The notes beneath the pieces were generated by a model. The model was not told where the DNA came from and did not search any database. It saw only the letters and a program-made list of their open reading frames with translations. DNA of 8,593 bases, taken from positions 2,334 through 10,926 of the forward strand of contig PKYU01000129.1 in NCBI GenBank assembly GCA_003132765.1, written 5' to 3'. The first letter of the stretch is position 1; every line of letters begins with the position of its first letter. Made by a program: the position numbers and the translations under genes. Below, piece after piece: positions 1-4,878 of this stretch. This DNA comes from Chitinophagaceae bacterium. Lineage in GTDB: Bacteria > Bacteroidota > Bacteroidia > Chitinophagales > Chitinophagaceae.

Positions 1-405
1 GAAAAAATGTTGAAGGAATTAAATGTATAACCCATCGCACGGCTCGTGAGTTACGCTGCAGCCGGTGTTCCTCCGCGCATCATGGGAATCGGTCCGGTGG
101 AAGCAAGCAACCGTGCGCTGAAAAAAGCAGGACTGAAATGGAATGACATGGACATCATCGAACTCAACGAAGCATTTGCAGCGCAGGCACTGGCTTGCAC
201 GCGCTCGTGGGGACTGGCGGACAACGACCCGAGAATAAATCCTAACGGTGGAGCCATTGCGCTCGGTCATCCTCTGGGAATGAGTGGTGCGCGGATTCTG
301 AACTCGGCAGCGATTGAATTGCAAGAGCAAAGTAAAAAATATGCTCTTGTAACTTTGTGTATTGGAGTGGGGCAGGGGTTTGCGGCAGCGATTGAGAAAT
401 GTTAA
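1..405 (+). pseudogene. PaaJ/PcaF-type thiolase, C-terminal part, interrupted by an in-frame stop
   Basis: This is the C-terminal end of a degradative thiolase, cleaving a 3-oxoacyl-CoA with CoA; the N-terminal part with the nucleophilic Cys lies outside the window. Frame 1 is thiolase-like from base 1 (EKMLKELNV, stop, PIARLVSYAAAG). The TAA at 28-30 stands where relatives usually have Lys before P-[IL]-A-R, so one A-to-T change of AAA would explain it. Downstream, NEAFAA, the GHPLG histidine (codon 268-270) and the CIGVGQG cysteine (codon 358-360) are intact. RINPNGGAIALGHPLGMSGAR and CIGVGQG, rather than CIGGGQG, resemble 3-oxoadipyl-CoA / 3-oxo-5,6-dehydrosuberyl-CoA thiolases of the beta-ketoadipate and phenylacetate pathways. 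A GTG at 46 could be called as a start but falls inside the conserved domain and has no ribosome site. The fragment is visibly richer in G+C than the next gene. A sequencing error at base 28 is the main alternative to a true nonsense mutation. Confidence 0.85.
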
Positions 406-464
406 AAATGAATCACAAATAGCAATGTGAACTTAATAATTAAGCGTGCTAAATTTTATTTGAT

Positions 465-917
465 ATGGAAAAATATAATAGTCCCTTCCCTGGAAGGCAA
501 ATAACAGGCAATGACTTTAAGGAACTAGTTGACAATTTAAATTCTGTGATTAATGAAAGTAATTTAACTCAAGAGCAACTGAAAGCGATTAATGATAGAA
601 TTGAAAAGTTGAACATTGATACCGACAATAGGGTTAAAGAGTTTAATAACGAATTTCAGAAAGGACAAACGGTTTTGAAAGAAATAGACGCAAAGAATTT
701 GAGTCTTTCTAATAAACTGGAAGGATTTTATGGCCGACAGATTGAACTATTTGGTGTTTTTATTGCAATATTCTCCTTTATAATAGCAGGAATACAAATA
801 GCTGCAAAGGTAGAATCAAATTTTCTGGAAAAACTGGCAACGAGTGCTTCGATTTTTATTCCTGTTACTTTATGTATTGTAGTTTTACTTGTGATAGTGA
901 AAAAAATAATTAAATGA
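465..917 (+). CDS. Hypothetical coiled-coil protein with two C-terminal membrane helices
   Basis: I do not recognise a named family. The 150-residue product has a charged, helical N-terminal part (about residues 15-88, rich in Glu, Lys, Asn, with heptad-like Leu/Ile spacing, probably coiled coil). Two hydrophobic segments follow at about 94-114 and 127-146, ending in a basic tail (KKIIK). There is no signal peptide, so the soluble part is probably cytoplasmic and the C-terminus anchors it in the inner membrane. Soluble-helical plus two-helix architecture is seen in some small membrane effectors of defence or toxin systems, but this is only an analogy. The gene is AT-rich compared with the thiolase fragment and lies between it and the first paaY stub, the same insertion region that holds two toxin-antitoxin pairs. 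ATG 465 is the first start in frame; no Shine-Dalgarno is visible. Confidence 0.7.
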   Translation: MEKYNSPFPGRQITGNDFKELVDNLNSVINESNLTQEQLKAINDRIEKLNIDTDNRVKEFNNEFQKGQTVLKEIDAKNLSLSNKLEGFYGRQIELFGVFIAIFSFIIAGIQIAAKVESNFLEKLATSASIFIPVTLCIVVLLVIVKKIIK

Positions 918-929
918 CAGGGATATGTC

Positions 930-966
930 CTCCGCTGGTGTGCGTTTGAAACGCGTGCAAGTGGAG
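930..966. other. Long imperfect hairpin upstream of paaY stub 1
   Basis: Bases 930-946 pair with 950-966 around a three-base loop: 12 Watson-Crick pairs, 4 G-T pairs and one G/A mismatch. Its core, GCGTTTGAAACGC (942-954), is a perfect palindrome around one central G. It is not followed by a T-run, so it does not look like an intrinsic terminator of the gene at 465-917. It may be an old intergenic element between paaJ and paaY, or a REP-like repeat; one copy is seen here. Confidence 0.5.
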
Positions 967-976
967 TAAAAAAACT

Positions 977-1015
977 ATGATCTACTCATTTCAAGGATAC
1001 AAACCTGTGATTTAA
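977..1015 (+). pseudogene. Truncated paaY-like 5' end, copy 1 (diverged)
   Basis: ATG at 977 reads MIYSFQGYKPVI and then TAA. The first 11 codons match the start of the two later stubs at protein level, with silent third-position changes (TTT for TTC, TAC for TAT, CCT for CCG, GTG for GTC). These silent differences suggest descent from a working gene or a separate origin, rather than a fresh copy of the other two. Similarity begins upstream of the ATG: GCAAGTGGAGTAAAAAAACT at 957-976 resembles GCAACGTGGAATAAGAAACT before copy 3. It ends after codon 11, followed directly by the leader of the first toxin-antitoxin pair. The identity as PaaY-like gamma-carbonic-anhydrase/hexapeptide protein rests on recognising the family's N-terminus. 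Confidence 0.65.
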
Positions 1016-1031
1016 GAAGAAATAAAAAAAG

Positions 1032-1039
1032 TAAATTTG
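1032..1039 (+). promoter_or_regulatory. Bacteroidota-type -7 box of the first toxin-antitoxin pair
   Basis: TAAATTTG matches the TAnnTTTG -7 consensus of the Bacteroidota housekeeping sigma factor. It lies 19 bases before the antitoxin ATG at 1059 and just downstream of paaY stub 1. No good TTG -33 box is seen at the expected distance. Confidence 0.4.
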
Positions 1040-1058
1040 TATAACAAAAAAACAAACC

Positions 1059-1301
1059 ATGACCGCAACCGCACTTAAAAAAGAACTCAGTACTTATCTG
1101 CCTTTGCTTTCTGCCAGGCAGCAAGCGTTAATATTAGATATGATAAAAAATATTCTGCATGTGGACAGCAAAGAAAAACGCATCAGCTTAGAACAATACA
1201 ATGCAGAAATAGAATCTGCTTTAAAAGAAGTGAAGCAGGGAAAAAGTATTTCTCACGAAGATGTTCTAAAGCAAAGCAGAAAATGGCTAAAAAGAAAATA
1301 A
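1059..1301 (+). CDS. Antitoxin of ParE/RelE-type pair A
   Basis: An 80-residue, highly charged helical protein. The N-terminal half (LSTYLPLLSARQQALILDMI) looks like a helical dimerisation or DNA-binding region. The C-terminal half, with SLEQYNAEIESAL, EVKQGKSISHEDV and a basic tail (KWLKRK), has the layout common in Bacteroidota antitoxins, where the C-terminal part wraps the toxin and ...GK..[ST]HE[DE]V... is a recurrent motif. Its 3' end overlaps the toxin start by 19 bases (1283-1301), typical of translationally coupled toxin-antitoxin operons. Such antitoxins neutralise the toxin by direct binding and usually repress their own promoter. I cannot identify the DNA-binding fold with certainty; assignment relies on size, pairing and motif. 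Confidence 0.8.
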   Translation: MTATALKKELSTYLPLLSARQQALILDMIKNILHVDSKEKRISLEQYNAEIESALKEVKQGKSISHEDVLKQSRKWLKRK

Positions 1302-1588
1302 GAATTGAATGGCACAAAGCAGCAACAAAGCATTTTGATGAATTGCTGGAGTATTTATATTATGAATCTGAACAAGCTGCATCTTTAGTCGGCAATGCTA
1401 TTTTAGATGAGATTGAAAAATTTGCTGCATATCCAACCGCGCAATCTTTAGATCGTTTTAAGAAAAACAATGATGGTAATTTTCGTGCATGTATTGTTTA
1501 TAGTTATAGAATTTCTTACTATGTTGATGAGAACACAATTTGCATTTTAAGAATACGCCACACCAGCAGAGAGCCGTTGGAACATTAA
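1283..1588 (+). CDS. ParE/RelE superfamily toxin, pair A
   Basis: A 101-residue type II toxin of the ParE/RelE superfamily (PF05016-like). Order of elements: a short N-terminal strand (IRIEWHKAA), two helices (about residues 13-51, FDELLEYLYYESEQAASLVGN... and ILDEIEKFAAYP), then the beta-sheet with FRACIVYSYRISYYVDENTICILRIRHTSREP. The final ILRIRHTSR segment is typical of ParE-like members. Members of this fold either cut mRNA on the ribosome (RelE) or poison gyrase (ParE); the sequence does not decide which, although the long helical hairpin and RHTSR end favour ParE-like. ATG 1283 lies inside the antitoxin gene, giving coupled translation. The cassette ends 20 bases before the upstream part of paaY stub 2. 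Confidence 0.85.
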   Translation: MAKKKIRIEWHKAATKHFDELLEYLYYESEQAASLVGNAILDEIEKFAAYPTAQSLDRFKKNNDGNFRACIVYSYRISYYVDENTICILRIRHTSREPLEH

Positions 1589-1619
1589 AATATTTTTCTC
1601 GTCATTGCTGGCGAATATA

Positions 1620-1694
1620 AAACTATGATCTACTCATTCCAAGGATATAAACCGGTCGTTCACAAAACATCTTTTGTGCATCCGCTTGCGAGCG
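1620..1694 (+). repeat. 75-bp perfect direct repeat, copy A
   Basis: Bases 1620-1694 are identical to 2295-2369. The repeat starts five bases before the paaY-like ATG and ends in codon 24. Weaker similarity (CTGGC...GAATA) continues upstream. The two copies flank toxin-antitoxin pair B at 675-bp spacing, and the diverged copy at 972-1012 lies 648 bp upstream. Confidence 0.95.
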
Positions 1695-1735
1695 TAACGG
1701 GCATGAAAAACCATTTTCGTATATTTGTACTATGA
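1625..1735 (+). pseudogene. Truncated paaY-like 5' end, copy 2
   Basis: ATG at 1625 opens a frame matching the N-terminus of PaaY-type hexapeptide-repeat proteins for 26 codons (MIYSFQGYKPVVHK, then TSFVHPLASVTG). After GGC at 1700-1702 it switches to unrelated sequence and stops at 1733-1735. Family members continue after VTG with N-V-I-I-G and left-handed beta-helix repeats carrying the metal-binding histidines; none of that remains. This copy preserves three codons more of the gene than copy 3. In the phenylacetate pathway PaaY is a thioesterase that removes dead-end ring CoA esters. The 36-residue frame ends 20 bases before the next antitoxin and could in principle be translated as a leader peptide, but a relic is simpler. 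Confidence 0.75.
1720..1727 (+). promoter_or_regulatory. Bacteroidota-type -7 box of toxin-antitoxin pair B
   Basis: TATATTTG matches TAnnTTTG exactly. It lies 28 bases before the antitoxin ATG at 1756, just beyond the end of paaY stub 2. A convincing -33 TTG is not seen at the expected distance. As in pair A, the cassette seems to bring its own promoter placed right after the stub. Confidence 0.4.
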
Positions 1736-1755
1736 ACAGATAACTATTCAAAACT

Positions 1756-1962
1756 ATGCAAATATTACTCGACATAAAAGACAGCAAAGCAAATATTTTT
1801 CTGAAATTCCTCAGCGACCTTCCGTATGTTAAAGCCAAGCAGGTGGGAAAGAAAAAAGAAAAGTTCTTTAGAGAGTTGGCTGAAGCCATTGAAGAAGTAA
1901 AACTTCATAAACAAGGCAAACTAAAACTGAAATCGGCTGATGAGTTGCTGAATGAGCTATAA
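1756..1962 (+). CDS. Antitoxin of RelE-type pair B
   Basis: A 68-residue helical, lysine-rich protein. The start (MQILLDIKDSKANIFLKFL, then SDLPYVKAKQV) and the end (EEVKLHKQGKLKLKSADELLNEL) follow a pattern I recognise in many Bacteroidota antitoxins paired with RelE-like toxins: an N-terminal strand with D-I-K-D-x-K, a central helix, and a C-terminal K-Q-G-K-x-K...A-x-[DE]-L-L-N-E-L tail. It is unlike the antitoxin of pair A, so the two pairs are not duplicates of each other. Its last 11 bases overlap the toxin start, indicating one operon with coupled translation. Expected role: binding and silencing the downstream toxin; own-promoter repression is likely from family behaviour but not shown here. 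Confidence 0.8.
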   Translation: MQILLDIKDSKANIFLKFLSDLPYVKAKQVGKKKEKFFRELAEAIEEVKLHKQGKLKLKSADELLNEL

Positions 1963-2275
1963 AATTTTCTCCTCGCACAAGTTTGACAAAGACCTCAAGC
2001 GTCTTTCAAAAAAATTCCCTTCTTTAAAAAAGGAATACGCTGAATTATTAGAACTGATAAAAGCAAATCCGCAGGAAGGAACTTCCATCGGTCATAACTG
2101 TTACAAAATTCGTCTTGCCATTGCATCAAAAGGAAAAGGAAAAAGTGGTGGCGCAAGAGTGATAACGTATGTATATGTAAAAGGGGAAACGGTTTACTTG
2201 CTCACCATCTATGATAAATCGGAACAAAGCGATATTACAGATAAAGAACTGCAAAGTTTACTTCAATTGATTTAA
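1952..2275 (+). CDS. RelE-type toxin, pair B
   Basis: A 107-residue type II toxin of the RelE/ParE superfamily. It starts with the usual strand and helix (YKIFSSHKFDKDLKRLSKKFP), continues with the helix of the YAELLELIKANP segment, then the sheet: GHNCYKIRLAIASKGKGKSGG, ARVITYVYV and TVYLLTIYDKSEQSDIT. The basic SKGKGKSGGARVI motif followed by YDKSE is characteristic of a Bacteroidota RelE subgroup thought to be ribosome-dependent mRNA endonucleases; basic residues in this region bind RNA in characterised relatives. The start ATG 1952 overlaps the antitoxin by 11 bases. The length is normal and nothing looks broken. The sequence resembling the region upstream of the paaY stub begins two bases after its stop codon. 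Confidence 0.87.
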   Translation: MSYKIFSSHKFDKDLKRLSKKFPSLKKEYAELLELIKANPQEGTSIGHNCYKIRLAIASKGKGKSGGARVITYVYVKGETVYLLTIYDKSEQSDITDKELQSLLQLI

Positions 2276-2294
2276 CCTGGCAACGTGGAATAAG

Positions 2295-2369
2295 AAACTA
2301 TGATCTACTCATTCCAAGGATATAAACCGGTCGTTCACAAAACATCTTTTGTGCATCCGCTTGCGAGCG
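2295..2369 (+). repeat. 75-bp perfect direct repeat, copy B
   Basis: Identical to 1620-1694. The copies diverge immediately afterwards (GTAACG in copy A, GAAGAT here). Homologous recombination between the two would remove exactly 675 bp, containing pair B, and leave one repeat. Confidence 0.95.
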
Positions 2370-2377
2370 AAGATTGA
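2300..2377 (+). pseudogene. Truncated paaY-like 5' end, copy 3
   Basis: ATG at 2300 reads the same first 23 residues as copy 2 (MIYSFQGY ... HPLAS) and then E, D and TGA at 2375-2377. The rest of the gene is missing: four bases later comes the stop codon of the convergent outer-membrane gene. Thus even the last, promoter-distal stub is not followed by the body of paaY, so the insertions have not left a restored gene in this window. The lost portion was either deleted or carried elsewhere in the genome. Confidence 0.75.
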
Positions 2378-2381
2378 GCAA

Positions 2382-2981
2382 CTAAAAGCCAATAGCAATT
2401 CCTAACTGTGCGGTGGTGGTGGCGTGACCAGCTTCGGCAAATAAACCAAAATGATTCTTGAGCATATACCGAATGCCAAGTGTTGCCTGATAATCAAAAT
2501 TTAAAACAGAGGTTTTATGCGAAGTGGTGGAATTGGGATTGTTGTCGTTGTAATTATCTATCTCGTAAGAATATCCCAAACCTACACCGCCATAAATATC
2601 AAGTTTATCGCCGATGGGGAAATGTCCGTTAAGCCGCGCATAAAAACATAATATTTTACTGTTGATATTTACCTGATAGCGCAGCGCATTGCTGTTGTCG
2701 TATTTATAAGAAACGGAAGCAGCTGAATAATCAATATTAATTCCAATGCCGAAATACTTTTGCAAACCGTGTTCGTATTTTAAAACTCCGGTACCGTAAT
2801 TCTTGAAATTATAATCTATAAAACTTTTGTACTGATCAAAACTGTTCTGAATGGTGGATGTTGCCGGAAATCCAAATCCAAGATCAATAATGTTCTTGCC
2901 GTCATCAAATGCCTGAGCGCGAAGATGGCTTGCAATAAGCACGTAAGAGAATAGTAAAAATATTTTTCTGAAATTTTTCAT
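2382..2981 (-). CDS. Outer-membrane beta-barrel protein (OMP_b-brl-like)
   Basis: A 199-residue secreted protein. Residues 1-22 form a signal peptide (MKNFRKIFLLFSYVLIASHL, cleavage expected after RAQA). The rest alternates polar and aromatic residues in strand-sized blocks with Gly-rich turns: GVLKYEHGLQKYFGIGINIDY, LCFYARLNGHFPI, LDIYGGVGLGYSYEI, FDYQATLGIRYML, HFGLFAEAGHATTTAQLGIAIGF. It ends in Phe, as many barrels inserted by the BAM complex do. About eight strands are expected, making it OmpA/OmpX-barrel sized. No ligand or enzymatic role can be read. It is convergent with the toxin-antitoxin array, its stop lying four bases from paaY stub 3, and divergent from the DUF962 gene. Confidence 0.8.
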   Translation of the reverse strand: MKNFRKIFLLFSYVLIASHLRAQAFDDGKNIIDLGFGFPATSTIQNSFDQYKSFIDYNFKNYGTGVLKYEHGLQKYFGIGINIDYSAASVSYKYDNSNALRYQVNINSKILCFYARLNGHFPIGDKLDIYGGVGLGYSYEIDNYNDNNPNSTTSHKTSVLNFDYQATLGIRYMLKNHFGLFAEAGHATTTAQLGIAIGF

Positions 2982-2998
2982 AGTATTTTTTTAATGAT

Positions 2999-3028
2999 TA
3001 AAGGTAGTATATTTTAATTCTAATGCAA
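2999..3028 (-). promoter_or_regulatory. Promoter of the beta-barrel gene
   Basis: On the minus strand a TTG (-33 box, complement of 3026-3028) is followed after 19 bases by TACCTTTA (complement of 2999-3006), matching TAnnTTTG at seven of eight positions. This is the expected Bacteroidota spacing. Transcription would start about a dozen bases before the ATG at 2981. Confidence 0.5.
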
Positions 3029-3099
3029 CCCGATGTTATGGCTATTGAGATTCATAGTTCAGTTTTGTCAATTATTTATCTTTACATAAAAAGTTTTTA

Positions 3100-3417
3100 A
3101 TGACAAATCAAAAATTTAATTCTCTGAAAGAATTTTATCCCCATTATCTTTCTGAACATAAAAACGCTGTAAGCCGAACCTTGCATTTCATTGGCACTGT
3201 GGCAGTTTTATTTTTTCTGATTCTAGGTATTTCAACAGAGCATTGGATTGTATTTGCGTGCATACCATTAGTGGGCTATGGTTTTGCTTGGATTGGTCAC
3301 GCTGTTTTTGAAAAAAATAAACCGGCTACTTTCAAATATCCTTTTTACAGTCTTGCATCTGACTTTATAATGTTCTGGGAATTGCTTACAGGAAAAATTC
3401 CTTTTAAAGGAAATTAA
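3100..3417 (+). CDS. DUF962 / Mpo1-like membrane protein
   Basis: A 105-residue protein of the DUF962 (Mpo1-like) family. Seen in order: FYPHYLSEHKN with His20, the LHFIG motif with His29, a hydrophobic helix (about 31-44), a second hydrophobic stretch (about 48-66), GYGFAWIGHAVFEKNKPATFKYP with His67, and a C-terminal SDFIMFWELLTGKIP. These blocks are the family signature. Yeast Mpo1 is an iron-dependent dioxygenase of the 2-hydroxy fatty acid alpha-oxidation route, and conserved histidines bind the metal; the role of bacterial members is mostly untested. Length is shorter than the yeast protein but the core is complete. It is convergent with the hydroxyacyl-CoA dehydrogenase, stop codons overlapping in TTAA, so the two are not co-transcribed, although both could act on fatty acids. 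Confidence 0.88.
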   Translation: MTNQKFNSLKEFYPHYLSEHKNAVSRTLHFIGTVAVLFFLILGISTEHWIVFACIPLVGYGFAWIGHAVFEKNKPATFKYPFYSLASDFIMFWELLTGKIPFKGN

Positions 3418-4310
3418 TCTTTCTTGAATTTCTCTGCAACTTGCAATTCTTTACTTCCGGCAGTGTAAGAATAAAATCCTTTTCCTGATTTAACGCCAAA
3501 TTGTCCAGCAGTTACCATTTCAGCAAGTAGGGGACAAGGTGTGTATTTGGGATTTTTAAATCCATCAAAAAGAACTTGCTGAATGGAAAGGCAAACATCC
3601 AAACCAATAAAATCGGCCAATTGTAAAGGACCCATGGGATGCGCCATACCCAATTTCATAACGGTATCAATTTCTTCTACACCTGCAACGCCTTCATATA
3701 AACTATATATGGCTTCGTTTATCATTGGCATTAATATGCGATTGGCTATGAAGCCGGGGTAATCATTTACCACACAAGGGATTTTTTCCAATTTCTTACT
3801 GATCTCTATGATTTCCGTCGTAACATTTTTTGCGGTACGATAACCATTAATAACCTCCACCAGCTTCATCACCGGAACGGGGTTCATAAAATGCATACCA
3901 ATTACTTGCTGAGGTCTTAGTGTTACTGATGCTATTTTTGTAATCGAAATGGAAGAAGTATTTGTTGCAAGAATGCAATTTGGTGGAGTAGCTTCATCAA
4001 TTTGCTTAAATATCTTTAATTTCAAATCTATGTTTTCCGTAGCAGCCTCCACAACCAAATCGGCATCCTTAACACCATTCTGCAATGAAGTGAGTATGGT
4101 AATATTTTTTAAAGTCGCTTTCTTAATTTCCTCCGTAATTATATTTTTTGAAAGTTGCCTCTCCAGGTTTTTTGAGATCAGATTTAATGCGCTTTCAAGC
4201 TGGGCCCGCGAAATATCTATCAGATTCACTTTAAAACCATGCTGTGCAAATGCATGCGAAATCCCATTTCCCATAGCACCGGCCCCTATTACTGATATTA
4301 ATTCAATCAT
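3414..4310 (-). CDS. 3-hydroxyacyl-CoA dehydrogenase (Hbd/PaaH type)
   Basis: A 298-residue NAD-dependent dehydrogenase that oxidises a (3S)-hydroxyacyl-CoA to the 3-oxoacyl-CoA. Rossmann domain: GAGAMG at 9-14 binds the dinucleotide and Asp32 at the end of strand 2 favours NAD over NADP. Catalytic set at family spacing: Ser119 (NTSS), His140 (GMHFMNP), Glu152 (VEVI) and Asn190 (GFIANR). The C-terminal helical domain has MGPLQLADFIGLD and ends with GKGFYSY. Length is normal for the single-domain enzyme. Candidate substrates are 3-hydroxybutyryl-CoA or, in the phenylacetate pathway, 3-hydroxyadipyl-CoA (PaaH). The broken PaaJ-like thiolase and PaaY stubs nearby favour the latter, but sequence alone does not separate the two. 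ATG 4310 starts directly at the Rossmann strand, as usual. Confidence 0.92.
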   Translation of the reverse strand: MIELISVIGAGAMGNGISHAFAQHGFKVNLIDISRAQLESALNLISKNLERQLSKNIITEEIKKATLKNITILTSLQNGVKDADLVVEAATENIDLKLKIFKQIDEATPPNCILATNTSSISITKIASVTLRPQQVIGMHFMNPVPVMKLVEVINGYRTAKNVTTEIIEISKKLEKIPCVVNDYPGFIANRILMPMINEAIYSLYEGVAGVEEIDTVMKLGMAHPMGPLQLADFIGLDVCLSIQQVLFDGFKNPKYTPCPLLAEMVTAGQFGVKSGKGFYSYTAGSKELQVAEKFKKD

Positions 4311-4489
4311 AAAAATTCATTTTGATAATTGAAATGTAAATGTAGCCTAAAAAAAAAATTAGTATTGCGTGGCAGCGTTTATGGAATTATTTCGTCAAAA
4401 TCAATTCCCAAATAAAAGTTAATGTCCTATAATCAATTTAAGTTATTAAACTTTTTGGAATCAATTTTATCTAATTTGAAAACTACTAT

Positions 4490-4786
4490 ATGAAAAAGCT
4501 ATTCACAATTGCAGGCTTCTTTGTTTTTATCCTGATTTTTCTTACAGGTTGCGGGCCATCTTATGTCACCGTTGGTGTAAGGCCTCAAACACCGGTTTAT
4601 GTGAGAACATCGGCCCCCGGACCGGGCTATATTTGGGTAGAAGGCGAGTGGACAAGTGGTAGCCACGGTTACGTTTACAAGACAGGTTATTGGACCCAGC
4701 CACGCAGAAAATATCACCAGTATATACCCGGCAACTGGAAGAAGGGGAAAAGAGGATGGTACTGGGTTTCCGGCCAGTGGCGTTAA
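4490..4786 (+). CDS. WXXGXW-repeat lipoprotein
   Basis: A 98-residue lipoprotein. Residues 1-20 are a lipoprotein signal peptide with a lipobox LTGC (Cys21), so the mature protein is lipid-anchored in the envelope. The mature part is built from aromatic repeats of the YXWXXGXW type: YIWVEGEW (47-54), YKTGYW (63-68), YIPGNW (78-83) and YWVSGQW (91-97), with a basic stretch KKGKRG between. This matches the WXXGXW repeat family (PF12779), which has no established function. It stands alone, divergent from the dehydrogenase and 92 bases ahead of another envelope gene on the same strand. A TTTG (4454-4457) and a TAATTTG (4472-4478) upstream resemble promoter boxes but their spacing is short. Confidence 0.85.
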   Translation: MKKLFTIAGFFVFILIFLTGCGPSYVTVGVRPQTPVYVRTSAPGPGYIWVEGEWTSGSHGYVYKTGYWTQPRRKYHQYIPGNWKKGKRGWYWVSGQWR

Positions 4787-4878
4787 TTAATTTCGATAGT
4801 CATTATATTTATAATTGCCTTTGAAATATTCATTGGCATAAATATTGAATAATCAATAATAACCAAACCTATTACCCA

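Noticed and set aside
46..405. A free-standing 119-residue protein starting at GTG 46
   Set aside because: The start lies inside a conserved thiolase motif, similarity continues upstream past the TAA, and there is no ribosome site. It is the tail of a broken gene.
972..2369. CRISPR array or attC integron array
   Set aside because: Three repeats with 550-600 base spacers that encode genes, coding repeats without attC structure, and no cas or integron integrase gene.
918..2381. Insertion sequence or transposon carrying the toxin-antitoxin genes
   Set aside because: No transposase or recombinase frame and no terminal inverted repeats; 75 bases is far too long for a usual target-site duplication.
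1791..2975. Shared 18-base string AAATATTTTTCTGAAATT in antitoxin B and at the start of the beta-barrel gene
   Set aside because: AT-rich, low-complexity and unsupported by flanking similarity; probably chance.
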